Shown here one piece after another: positions 12,901 through 24,001 of a DNA stretch of 64,000 nt. Source of the DNA: Erodium maritimum (taxonomy: Eukaryota; Streptophyta; Magnoliopsida; Geraniales; Geraniaceae); contig OY997589.1 of the NCBI GenBank assembly GCA_963921825.1, positions 52,446,546 to 52,510,545 of the forward strand. Reading direction: 5' to 3'. The notes below the pieces were generated by a model, which had not been told where the DNA came from, did no database searches, and saw only the letters and a list, made by a program, of their open reading frames with translations. Position 1 is the first letter of the stretch. Every line of letters starts with the position of its first letter. A program made the translations under genes and the position numbers.

Positions 12901-13784
12901 GGGCCAACCAATATTTAATGTCGGTCGGTCTATCTTGCAGGTTGATCTCGACACGTTTGAGCTGGGCCGGCCGATACCTCGCATCGTTCGACATGTTATG
13001 CAGCACATTATTTCGCGGTCAGCCTTTTTCTCGGAAGCCCGACCAATATTTGACTAGGCGACGTTTCAATTATAATGAAACAAATTACTTGTCTAGATAT
13101 CTTACCCCTAATAACGTGTTCTATACCCTTACACCTATGAAATTTTTAAGTACGCTTGGTACTTGAGATGAGGTATTTACACTTTGGAGTTGGACTAGTG
13201 CATGTGGGTGGTAGTGGATTCGCGAAACAGATCATACAGGAGGAGGATGTCATGGAGGAGGGTCGGAAGGTTTATTTTGGAGGATAGGTTGGACGGAAAG
13301 GGATAATGTGGAGTATTTTTCATGGAGAATCAGCGGTGGACGACCGTTGTTTTGAGGTTGGTCGAGACATCCTAGAGGTGGGCCAACCAATATTTAATGT
13401 CGGTCGGTCTATCTTGCAGGTTGGTCTCGACACGTTTGAGCTGGGCCGGCCGATACCTCGCATCGTTCGACATGTTATGCAGCACATTATTGCGCGGTCA
13501 GCCTTTTTCTCGGAAGCCCGACTAATATTTGACTAGGCGACCTTTCAATTCTAATGAAAAAAATTACTTTTCTGGATATCTTACCCCTAATAACGTGTTC
13601 TCTACCCTTACACCTATGAAAATTTTAAGTACGCTTGGGACTTGGGATGAGGTATTTCCACTTTGGAGTTGGATTAGTGCATGTGGGTGGTAGTGGGTTC
13701 GCGAAAGAGATCATACAGGAGGAGGATGTCATGGAGGAGGGTCAGAAGGTTTGTTGTGGAGGATAGGTTGGACGGAAAGGGATA
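9957..13784 (+). repeat. Dimeric HOR marked by a shared TGA variant
   Basis: Monomers at 9957, 10912 and 12827 share the variant TACTTGAGATGAGG, where most copies have TACTTGGGATGAGG. Each is followed by a monomer with ATTATTGCGCGGTCAGCC and CCCGACTAATATTTG (10436, 11391, 13306). The pair therefore recurs as a two-monomer unit. The copy starting at 10912 is preceded by loss of TAA (GGGATGTGG instead of GGGATAATGTGG). Confidence 0.8.
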
Positions 13785-14741
13785 ATGTGGAGTATTTTTC
13801 ATGGAGAATCAGCGGTGGACGACCGTTGTTTTGAGGTTGTTCGAGACATCCTAGAGGTGGGCCAACCAATATTTAATGTCGGTCGGTCTATCTTGCAGGT
13901 TGATCTCGACACGTTTGAGCTGGGCCGGCCGATACCTCGCATCGTTCGACATGTTATGCAGCACATTATTTCGCGGTCAGCCTTTTTCTCGGAAGCCCGA
14001 CCAATATTTGACTAGGCGACGTTTCAATTATAATGAAACAAATTACTTGTCTAGATATCTTACCCCTAATAACGTGTTCTATACCCTTACACCTATGAAA
14101 TTTTTAAGTACGATGGGACTTTGGATGAGGTATTTCCACTTTAGAGTTGGATTAGTGCATGTGGGTGGTAGTGGATTCGCGAAAGAGATCATACAGGAGG
14201 AGGATGTCATGGAGGAGGGTCAGAAGGTTTGTTTTGGAGGATAGGTTGGACGGAAAGGGATAATGTGGAGTATTTTTCATGGAGAATCAGCGGTGGACGA
14301 GCGTTGTTTTGAGGTTGGTGGAGACATCCTAGAGGTGGGCCAACCAATATTTAATGTCGGTCGGTCTATCTTGCAGGTTGGTCTCGACACGTTTGAGCTG
14401 GGCCGGCCGATACCTCGCATCGTTCGACATGTTATGCAGCACATTATTTCGCGGTCAACCTTTTTCTCGGAAGCCCGACCAATATTTGACTAGGCGACCT
14501 TTCAATTCTAATGAAACAAATTACTTGTCTAGATATCTTACCCCTAATAACGTGTTCTCTACCCTTAAACCTATGAAAATTTTAAGTACGCTTGGGACTT
14601 GGGATGAGGTATTTCCACTTTGGAGTTGGATTAGTGCATGTGGGTGGTAGTGGGTTCGCGAAAGAGATCATACAGGAGGAGGATGTCATGGAGGAGGGTC
14701 GGAAGGTTTGTTGTGGAGGATAGGTTGGACGGAAAGGGATA
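11870..14741 (+). repeat. Tetrameric HOR, period 1915 bp
   Basis: The variant GAGGTTGTTCGAGAC (normally GAGGTTGGTCGAGAC) occurs at the same place in the monomers at 11870 and 13785, which are 1915 bp apart. In both cases the next monomer (12348, 14263) carries GACGAGCGTTG and GTTGGTGGAGAC together with GTTGGTCTCGACACG. The pair 11870-12826 therefore repeats as 13785-14741, on a period of three 479-bp and one 478-bp monomers. Confidence 0.8.
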
Positions 14742-17615
14742 ATGTGGAGTATTTTTCATGGAGAATCAGCGGTGGACGACCGTTGTTTTGAGGTTGGTCG
14801 AGACATCCTAGAGGTGGGCCAACCAATATTTAATGTCGGTCGGTCTATTTTGCAGGTTGATCTCGACACGTTTGAGCTGGGCCGGCCGATACCTCGCATC
14901 GTTCGACATGTTATGCAGCACATTATTTCGCGGTCAGCCTTTTTCTCGGAAGCCCGACCAATATTTGACTAGGCGACGTTTCAATTATAATGAAACAAAT
15001 TACTTGTCTAGATATCTTACCCCTAATAACGTGTTCTATACCCTTACACCTATGAAATTTTTAAGTACGCTTGGTACTTGGGATGAGGTATTTACACTTT
15101 GGAGTTGGACTAGTGCATGTGGGTGGTAGTGGATTCGCGAAACAGATCATACAGGAGGAGGATGTCATGGAGGAGGGTCGGAAGGTTTGTTTTGGAGGAT
15201 AGGTTGGACGGAAAGGGATAATGTGGAGTATTTTTCATGGAGAATCAGCGGTGGACGACCGTTGTTTTGAGGTTGGTCGAGACATCCTAGAGGTGGGCCA
15301 ACCAATATTTAATGTCGGTCGGTCTATCTTGCAGGTTGGTCTCGACACGTTTGAGCTGGGCCGGCCGATACCTCGCATCGTTCGACATGTTATGCAGCAC
15401 ATTATTTCGCGGTCAACCTTTTTCTCGGAAGCCCGACCAATATTTGACTAGGCGACGTTTCAATTATAATGAAACAAATTACTTGTCTAGATATCTTACC
15501 CCTAATAACGTGTTCTATACCCTTACACCTATGAAATTTTTAAGTACGCTTGGTACTTGGGATGAGGTATTTACACTTTGGAGTTGGACTAGTGCATGTG
15601 GGTGGTAGTGGATTCGCGAAACAGATCATACAGGAGGAGGATGTCATGGAGGAGGGTCGGAAGGTTTGTTTTGGAGGATAGGTTGGACGGAAAGGGATAA
15701 TGTGGAGTATTTTTCATGGAGAATCAGCGGTGGACGAGCGTTGTTTTGAGGTTGGTGGAGACATCCTAGAGGTGGGCCAACCAATATTTAATGTCGGTCG
15801 GTCTATCTTGCAGGTTGATCTCGACACGTTTGAGCTGGGCCGGCCGATACCTCGCATCGTTCGACATGTTATGCAGCACATTATTTCGCGGTCAACCTTT
15901 TTCTCGGAAGCCCGACCAATATTTGACTAGGCGACCTTTCAATTCTAATGAAACAAATTACTTGTCTAGATATCTTACCCCTAATAACGTGTTCTCTACC
16001 CTTAAACCTATGAAAATTTTAAGTACGCTTGGGACTTGGGATGAGGTATTTCCACTTTGGAGTTGGATTAGTGCATGTGGGTGGTAGTGGGTTCGCGAAA
16101 GAGATCATACAGGAGGAGGATGTCATGGAGGAGGGTCGGAAGGTTTGTTGTGGAGGATAGGTTGGACGGAAAGGGATAATGTGGAGTATTTTTCATGGAG
16201 AATCAGCGGTGGACGACCGTTGTTTTGAGGTTGGTCGAGACATCCTAGAGGTGGGCCAACCAATATTTAATGTCGGTCGGTCTATTTTGCAGGTTGATCT
16301 CGACACGTTTGAGCTGGGCCGGCCGATACCTCGCATCGTTCGACATGTTATGCAGCACATTATTTCGCGGTCAGCCTTTTTCTCGGAAGCCCGACCAATA
16401 TTTGACTAGGCGACGTTTCAATTATAATGAAACAAATTACTTGTCTAGATATCTTACCCCTAATAACGTGTTCTATACCCTTACACCTATGAAATTTTTA
16501 AGTACGCTTGGTACTTGGGATGAGGTATTTACACTTTGGAGTTGGACTAGTGCATGTGGGTGGTAGTGGATTCGCGAAACAGATCATACAGGAGGAGGAT
16601 GTCATGGAGGAGGGTCGGAAGGTTTGTTTTGGAGGATAGGTTGGACGGAAAGGGATAATGTGGAGTATTTTTCATGGAGAATCAGCGGTGGACGACCGTT
16701 GTTTTGAGGTTGGTCGAGACATCCTAGAGGTGGGCCAACCAATATTTAATGTCGGTCGGTCTATCTTGCAGGTTGGTCTCGACACGTTTGAGCTGGGCCG
16801 GCCGATACCTCGCATCGTTCGACATGTTATGCAGCACATTATTTCGCGGTCAACCTTTTTCTCGGAAGCCCGACCAATATTTGACTAGGCGACGTTTCAA
16901 TTATAATGAAACAAATTACTTGTCTAGATATCTTACCCCTAATAACGTGTTCTATACCCTTACACCTATGAAATTTTTAAGTACGCTTGGTACTTGGGAT
17001 GAGGTATTTACACTTTGGAGTTGGACTAGTGCATGTGGGTGGTAGTGGATTCGCGAAACAGATCATACAGGAGGAGGATGTCATGGAGGAGGGTCGGAAG
17101 GTTTGTTTTGGAGGATAGGTTGGACGGAAAGGGATAATGTGGAGTATTTTTCATGGAGAATCAGCGGTGGACGAGCGTTGTTTTGAGGTTGGTGGAGACA
17201 TCCTAGAGGTGGGCCAACCAATATTTAATGTCGGTCGGTCTATCTTGCAGGTTGATCTCGACACGTTTGAGCTGGGCCGGCCGATACCTCGCATCGTTCG
17301 ACATGTTATGCAGCACATTATTTCGCGGTCAACCTTTTTCTCGGAAGCCCGACCAATATTTGACTAGGCGACCTTTCAATTCTAATGAAACAAATTACTT
17401 GTCTAGATATCTTACCCCTAATAACGTGTTCTCTACCCTTAAACCTATGAAAATTTTAAGTACGCTTGGGACTTGGGATGAGGTATTTCCACTTTGGAGT
17501 TGGATTAGTGCATGTGGGTGGTAGTGGGTTCGCGAAAGAGATCATACAGGAGGAGGATGTCATGGAGGAGGGTCGGAAGGTTTGTTGTGGAGGATAGGTT
17601 GGACGGAAAGGGATA
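14742..17615 (+). repeat. Trimeric HOR, two 1437-bp copies
   Basis: 14742-16178 is repeated as 16179-17615 with no difference that I could find. The marker GGTCTATTTTGCAGG (elsewhere GGTCTATCTTGCAGG) appears only in the first monomer of each copy. The second monomers (15221, 16658) and third monomers (15700, 17137) also match in all their diagnostic variants. This looks like a very recent three-monomer duplication. Confidence 0.87.
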
Positions 17616-20600
17616 ATGTGGAGTATTTTTCATGGAGAATCAGCGGTGGACGACCGTTGTTTTGAGGTTGGTCGAGACATCCTAGAGGTGGGCCAACCAA
17701 TATTTAATGTCGGTCGGTCTATCTTGCAGGTTGATCTCGACACGTTTGAGCTGGGCCGGCCGATACCTCGCATCGTTCGACATGTTATGCAGCACATTAT
17801 TTCGCGGTCAGCCTTTTTCTCGGAAGCCCGACCAATATTTGACTAGGCGACGTTTCAATTATAATGAAACAAATTACTTGTCTAGATATCTTACCCCTAA
17901 TAACGTGTTCTATACCCTTACACCTATGAAATTTTTAAGTACGCTTGGTACTTGGGATGAGGTATTTACACTTTGGAGTTGGACTAGTGCATGTGGGTGG
18001 TAGTGGATTCGCGAAACAGATCATACAGGAGGAGGATGTCATGGAGGAGGGTCGGAAGGTTTGTTTTGGAGGATAGGTTGGACGGAAAGGGATAATGTGG
18101 AGTATTTTTCATGGAGAATCAGCGGTGGACGAGCGTTGTTTTGAGGTTGGTGGAGACATCCTAGAGGTGGGCCAACCAATATTTAATGTCGGTCGGTCTA
18201 TCTTGCAGGTTGATCTCGACACGTTTGAGCTGGGCCGGCCGATACCTCGCATCGTTCGACATGTTATGCAGCACATTATTTCGCGGTCAACCTTTTTCTC
18301 GGAAGCCCGACCAATATTTGACTAGGCGACCTTTCAATTCTAATGAAACAAATTACTTGTCTAGATATCTTACCCCTAATAACGTGTTCTCTACCCTTAA
18401 ACCTATGAAAATTTTAAGTACGCTTGGGACTTGGGATGAGGTACTTCCACTTTGGAGTTGGATTAGTGCATGTGGGTGGTAGTGGGTTCGCGAAAGAGAT
18501 CATACAGGAGGAGGATGTCATGGAGGAGGGTCGGAAGGTTTGTTGTGGAGGATAGGTTGGACGGAAAGAGATAATGTGGAGTATTTTTCATGGAGAATCA
18601 GCGGTGGACGACCGTTGTTTTGAGGTTGGTCGAGACATCCTAGAGGTGGGCCAACCAATATTTAATGTCGGTCGGTCTATCTTGCAGGTTGATCTCGACA
18701 CGTTTGAGCTGGGCCGGCCGATACCTCGCATCGTTCGACATGTTATGCAGCACATTATTTCGCGGTCAGCCTTTTTCTCGGAAGCCCGACCAATATTTGA
18801 CTAGGCGACGTTTCAATTATAATGAAACAAATTACTTGTCTAGATATCTTACCCCTAATAACGTGTTCTATACCCTTACACCTATGAAATTTTTAAGTAC
18901 GCTTGGTACTTGGGATGAGGTATTTACACTTTGGAGTTGGACTAGTGCATGTGGGTGGTAGTGGATTCGCGAAACAGATCATACAGGAGGAGGATGTCAT
19001 GGAGGAGGGTCGGAAGGTTTGTTTTGGAGGATAGGTTGGACGGAAAGGGATAATGTGGAGTATTTTTCATGGAGAATCAGCGGTGGACGAGCGTTGTTTT
19101 GAGGTTGGTGGAGACATCCTAGAGGTGGGCCAACCAATATTTAATGTCGGTCGGTCTATCTTGCAGGTTGATCTCGACACGTTTGAGCTGGGCCGGCCGA
19201 TACCTCGCATCGTTCGACATGTTATGCAGCACATTATTTCGCGGTCAACCTTTTTCTCGGAAGCCCGACCAATATTTGACTAGGCGACCTTTCAATTCTA
19301 ATGAAACAAATTACTTGTCTAGATATCTTACCCCTAATAACGTGTTCTCTACCCTTAAACCTATGAAAATTTTAAGTACGCTTGGGACTTGGGATGAGGT
19401 ATTTCCACTTTGGAGTTGGATTAGTGCATGTGGGTGGTAGTGGGTTCGCGAAAGAGATCATACAGGAGGAGGATGTCATGGAGGAGGGTCGGAAGGTTTG
19501 TTGTGGAGGATAGGTTGGACGGAAAGGGATAATGTGGAGTATTTTTCATGGAGAATCAGCGGTGGACGACCGTTGTTTTGAGGTTGGTCGAGACATCCTA
19601 GAGGTGGGCCAACCAATATTTAATGTCGGTCGGTCTATCTTGCAGGTTGATCTCGACACGTTTGAGCTGGGCCGGCCGATACCTCGCATCGTTCGACATG
19701 TTATGCAGCACATTATTTCGCGGTCAGCCTTTTTCTCGGAAGCCCGACCAATATTTGACTAGGCGACGTTTCAATTATAATGAAACAAATTACTTGTCTA
19801 GATATCTTACCCCTAATAACGTGTTCTATACCCTTACACCTATGAAATTTTTAAGTACGCTTGGTACTTGGGATGAGGTATTTACACTTTGGAGTTGGAC
19901 TAGTGCATGTGGGTGGTAGTGGATTCGCGAAACAGATCATACAGGAGGAGGATGTCATGGAGGAGGGTCGGAAGGTTTGTTTTGGAGGATAGGTTGGACG
20001 GAAAGGGATAATGTGGAGTATTTTTCATGGAGAATCAGCGGTGGACGAGCGTTGTTTTGAGGTTGGTGGAGACATCCTAGAGGTGGGCCAACCAATATTT
20101 AATGTCGGTCGGTCTATCTTGCAGGTTGATCTCGACACGTTTGAGCTGGGCCGGCCGATACCTCGCATCGTTCGACATGTTATGCAGCACATTATTTCGC
20201 GGTCAACCTTTTTCTCGGAAGCCCGACCAATATTTGACTAGGCGACCTTTCAATTCTAATGAAACAAATTACTTGTCTAGATATCTTACCCCTAATAACG
20301 TGTTCTCTACCCTTAAACCTATGAAAATTTTAAGTACGCTTGGGACTTGGGATGAGGTACTTCCACTTTGGAGTTGGATTAGTGCATGTGGGTGGTAGTG
20401 GGTTCGCGAAAGAGATCATACAGGAGGAGGATGTCATGGAGGAGGGTCGGAAGGTTTGTTGTGGAGGATAGGTTGGACGGAAAGAGATAATGTGGAGTAT
20501 TTTTCATGGAGAATCAGCGGTGGACGACCGTTGTTTTGAGGTTGGTCGAGACATCCTAGAGGTGGGCCAACCAATATTTAATGTCGGTCGGTCTATCTTG

Positions 20601-21926
20601 CAGGTTGATCTCGACACGTTTGAGCTGGGCCGGCCGATACCTCGCATCGTTCGACATGTTATGCAGCACATTATTTCGCGGTCAGCCTTTTTCTCGGAAG
20701 CCCGACCAATATTTGACTAGGCGACGTTTCAATTATAATGAAACAAATTACTTGTCTAGATATCTTACCCCTAATAACGTGTTCTATACCCTTACACCTA
20801 TGAAATTTTTAAGTACGCTTGGTACTTGGGATGAGGTATTTACACTTTGGAGTTGGACTAGTGCATGTGGGTGGTAGTGGATTCGCGAAACAGATCATAT
20901 AGGAGGAGGATGTCATGGAGGAGGGTCGGAAGGTTTGTTTTGGAGGATAGGTTGGACGGAAAGGGATAATGTGGAGTATTTTTCATGGAGAATCAGCGGT
21001 GGACGAGCGTTGTTTTGAGGTTGGTGGAGACATCCTAGAGGTGGGCCAACCAATATTTAATGTCGGTCGGTCTATCTTGCAGGTTGATCTCGACACGTTT
21101 GAGCTGGGCCGGCCGATACCTCGCATCGTTCGACATGTTATGCAGCACATTATTTCGCGGTCAACCTTTTTCTCGGAAGCCCGACCAATATTTGACTAGG
21201 CGACCTTTCAATTCTAATGAAACAAATTACTTGTCTAGATATCTTACCCCTAATAACGTGTTCTCTACCCTTAAACCTATGAAAATTTTAAGTACGCTTG
21301 GGACTTGGGATGAGGTACTTCCACTTTGGAGTTGGAGTAGTGCATGTGGGTGGTAGTGGGTTCGCGAAAGAGATCATACAGGAGGAGGATGTCATGGAGG
21401 AGGGTCGGAAGGTTTGTTGTGGAGGATAGGTTGGACGGAAAGGGATAATGTGGAGTATTTTTCATGGAGAATCAGCGGTGGACGACCGTTGTTTTGAGGT
21501 TGGTCGAGACATCCTAGAGGTGGGCCAACCAATATTTAATGTCGGTCGGTCTATCTTGCAGGTTGATCTCGACACGTTTGAGCTGGGCCGGCCGATACCT
21601 CGCATCGTTCGACATGTTATGCAGCACATTATTTCGCGGTCAGCCTTTTTCTCGGAAGCCCGACCAATATTTGACTAGGCGACGTTTCAATTATAATGAA
21701 ACAAATTACTTGTCTAGATATCTTACCCCTAATAACGTGTTCTATACCCTTACACCTATGAAATTTTTAAGTACGCTTGGTACTTGGGATGAGGTATTTA
21801 CACTTTGGAGTTGGACTAGTGCATGTGGGTGGTAGTGGATTCGCGAAACAGATCATACAGGAGGAGGATGTCATGGAGGAGGGTCGGAAGGTTTGTTTTG
21901 GAGGATAGGTTGGACGGAAAGGGATA
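17616..21926 (+). repeat. Alternating dimer HOR (958 bp) with a 1916-bp overlay
   Basis: Two monomer classes alternate. One has GACGAGCGTTG, GTCAACCTTTTTCTC and CTACCCTTAAACC (18095, 19053, 20011, 20969). The other has GACGACCGTTG, GTCAGCCTTTTTCTC and CTATACCCTTACACC (17616, 18574, 19532, 20490, 21448). A longer period lies on top: GAGGTACTTCCAC occurs in 18095 and 20011, and AAAGAGATAATG precedes 18574 and 20490, both 1916 bp apart. Confidence 0.85.
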
Positions 21927-22302
21927 ATGTGGAGTATTTTTCATGGAGAATCAGCGGTGGACGACCGTTGTTTTGAGGTTGGTCGAGACATCCTAGAGGT
22001 GGGCCAACCAATATTTAATGTCGGTCGGTCTATCTTGCAGGTTGGTCTCGACACGTTTGAGCTGGGCCGGCCGATACCTCGCATCGTTCGACATGTTATG
22101 CAGCACATTATTGCGCGGTCAGCCTTTTTCTCGGAAGCCCGACCAATATTTGACTAGGCGACCTTTCAATTCTAATGAAACAAATTACTTGTCTAGATAT
22201 CTTACCCCTAATAACGTGTTCTCTACCCTTAAACCTATGAAAATTTTAAGTACGCTTGGGACTTGGGATGAGGTACTTCCACTTTGGAGTTGGATTAGTG
22301 CA

Positions 22303-22307
22303 TGTGG
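22303..22307 (+). other. Left target-site duplication (TGTGG)
   Basis: TGTGG ends the left satellite flank and is repeated at 23997-24001. Removing the LTR and one copy restores the normal CATGTGGGTGGTAG of the monomer. Confidence 0.95.
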
Positions 22308-23467
22308 TGTTAGTCTTAGTGCCCGTAGTTCAATCCTAAATGTCCAAATGTATATATCATCGTTAGCAATAAAATTAAAGCGGCTTTATATTACTTATGT
22401 GTTGGAGTAATATATCGATGTGTGCTCTGATCTATGCCCACCATGCGAATAGAACCATAGATCGAGATAGATCACACTCGATGGGTCCCTAGTCAACAAA
22501 GCTTCACTAGAAGCGACTAGTATGAAAGATGGCTCTTTATGGCTTACGTTCTGTTAGTCATTGGAATGAGATTCCGGAGTCTGATCATAGATATCATGTG
22601 GGACATGATATTGGACGACCCGCCCTGAATATGTGCCATAGATTAAGTCATGAACATATTCAGTGTTGTAGCTTGTCATGTATCCTTAGACCAAGGAGTC
22701 TTTGTGATCGCTATGTAGTCAACAACCTTGTTTGACCTGAGCCTAACGTTGTCCGTAACAGGGCTTCCATAACGGCCAGGATTGGCTTGGGGACGGGCTA
22801 CATGAGTGACACGAAAGACGGCTAAGGGATTTATCCCTCATACTAAGGTATGGGAAAGATATCGGTTCTCGGCCGCTTGATCGAGAGTGACTGGAAGAAT
22901 AGCATGGCCATGCACATGATACTGGGTATCATATCTTCAGTCATCTCACATATCAAGGAACGGTGATTGAGAATAATAAGGATGACGGCTCTATGCCTTA
23001 TCTCAATCAGGATATCGGAGATAAAAGGATAATGACAGGGACGACGGAAAGGTTAGAATCGACAGGGTCGATTCGTTATGTAGTGTCAGGCAATACTAAA
23101 GTCTCGTTAGTTGCCACTTAAATAGGATCAAGTAAAATGGGATTTTACGTTGATCTATTGACATGCATAAACCTAAGGGTCACACCGGAGGATGAAACTC
23201 ATTGACACATTTATGGAGAATGGCCAAAAGGGAGTTGTCTCGGGACATGACCAAAACTGGGTTTTGGGTCATGTGCCCGTAAGTGAATAGGACTTTACGG
23301 ATCGAGATAAGGCTTGGAGTCTTGGGATTGATCGCGTCGGATAATGTTGGACATTTCCGGTATGGAAGGCATGGAGGCGATGAGCGAATCACGGGACCTC
23401 GTTGGAAATGGTCACGGGCCATGTTCCAAGAGGCCCATGAAAGGCCCATGCAACCAAGGCCCATGGA

Positions 23468-23496
23468 ACTAATTAATCAAGTCTTGATTAATTAGT
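23468..23496. repeat. Perfect inverted repeat in the LTR (14-bp arms)
   Basis: ACTAATTAATCAAG at 23468-23481 and CTTGATTAATTAGT at 23483-23496 are exact reverse complements around one base. The same palindrome is kept in both LTRs of the complete element (near 30401 and 37167). It could act as a protein-binding palindrome or form a hairpin in the transcript. Confidence 0.85.
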
Positions 23497-23505
23497 ACTA
23501 AGTAA

Positions 23506-23669
23506 GCAAGACAAGGATTAAGGTGTTGGTGATTCACCACCTAACACAATCTTGTCTTGCCATACTTTGTCCTATTTACACCTTACTTGACACCATACTT
23601 GTCCCATGCCTTTAGTTGGACAAGTATGGGTTTTGTTATGTTTAAGTCATCTTTTTTCAACATAACAAA
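23506..23669 (+). other. Cluster of hairpins in the LTR
   Basis: Three further inverted repeats follow. An imperfect long hairpin (23506-23560) is bounded by GCAAGACAAG and CTTGTCTTGC. Next come CCATACTTGTCC (23593-23604) with GGACAAGTATGG (23618-23629), then TTTGTTATGTT (23632-23642) with AACATAACAAA (23659-23669). AATAAA follows at 23681. The position suggests the region that defines transcript 3' ends, but no R/U5 border can be set from sequence alone. In the full-length element the second hairpin has one mismatch and the AATAAA reads AATAGG. Confidence 0.6.
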
Positions 23670-23996
23670 GACAAGACAAGAATAAAAAACACATTTTTCT
23701 CTCCCTCTTCCATGGCCATTTCGGGTTTGGCTAGTTTCCTCCTCCATTTTTGTGTTCTTGAGTCCTCAAAGAGAAGAACTACGTGGCTTTGATTCCCATG
23801 TGGATACGTAGGCGTCTTGGAGACTCAAGCCAATCATTCGTTAACCGGTGTTCTTGTTTTGGTAAGAACTAGTGCTGAATTTTTCTCTTGTTAATCCATT
23901 CTTTGTTAGTTGTTTCATGGTTCTAATTGTCTCTTGGTTTTCATTGATTTTCCGCTGCGAGTTGGTTCATCTCCAACCTTACCTCGAGACCCAACA

Positions 23997-24001
23997 TGTG
24001 G
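23997..24001 (+). other. Right target-site duplication (TGTGG)
   Basis: Second copy of the 5-bp duplication bordering the solo LTR. The satellite monomer continues in register from 24002. Confidence 0.95.

Larger units (their letters stand above)
1..22307 (+). repeat. Satellite array block A (479-bp monomer, tandem)
   Basis: Head-to-tail tandem repeat, one orientation throughout. Monomers are anchored here on the motif ATGTGGAGTA. A partial copy fills 1-394. Monomers then start at 395, 874, 1353, 1832, 2311, 2790, 3269, 3748, 4227, 4706, 5185, 5649, 6127, 6606, 7084, 7563, 8042, 8521, 9000, 9478, 9957, 10436, 10912, 11391, 11870, 12348, 12827, 13306, 13785, 14263, 14742, 15221, 15700, then every 479 bp (16179 to 21927). 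The last copy is interrupted at 22307 and resumes at 24002. Exceptions to 479 bp: 464 bp (15-bp deletion in the copy at 5185), 476 bp (TAA lost just before 10912), and several 478-bp copies in which CGCTTGGGACTTGG has become CGATGGGACTTTGG. Non-coding satellite; the recurring 76- and 98-codon frames are by-products of the repeat. Confidence 0.97.
22308..23996 (+). mobile_element. Solo LTR of a Ty1-copia retrotransposon
   Basis: 1689 bp, beginning TGTTAG and ending CCCAACA (TG...CA termini), flanked by a perfect 5-bp target duplication. It is clearly the same family as the LTRs at 29243-30930 and 36009-37696, but about twenty scattered differences are visible (for example GCCCGTAGTTC versus GCCCTTAGCTC near the 5' end, and AATAAA at 23681 versus AATAGG). 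No internal region, PBS or PPT is present. An intact duplication around a single LTR is the normal result of LTR-LTR recombination that deletes the interior. Orientation is + by comparison with the complete element. Small ORFs inside (22529-22735; 23180-23464 on the minus strand) match nothing I know and are not called as genes. I could not place a TATA box with confidence. Confidence 0.95.

Noticed and set aside
1..22307. CRISPR array or bacterial repeat locus
   Set aside because: The repeat unit is 479 bp with no unique spacers and no cas genes, and a plant-type retrotransposon is embedded in it.
22529..22735. Small ORFs within the LTRs (68, 70 and 94 codons)
   Set aside because: Located in regulatory LTR sequence, no family resemblance, and overlapping on opposite strands.
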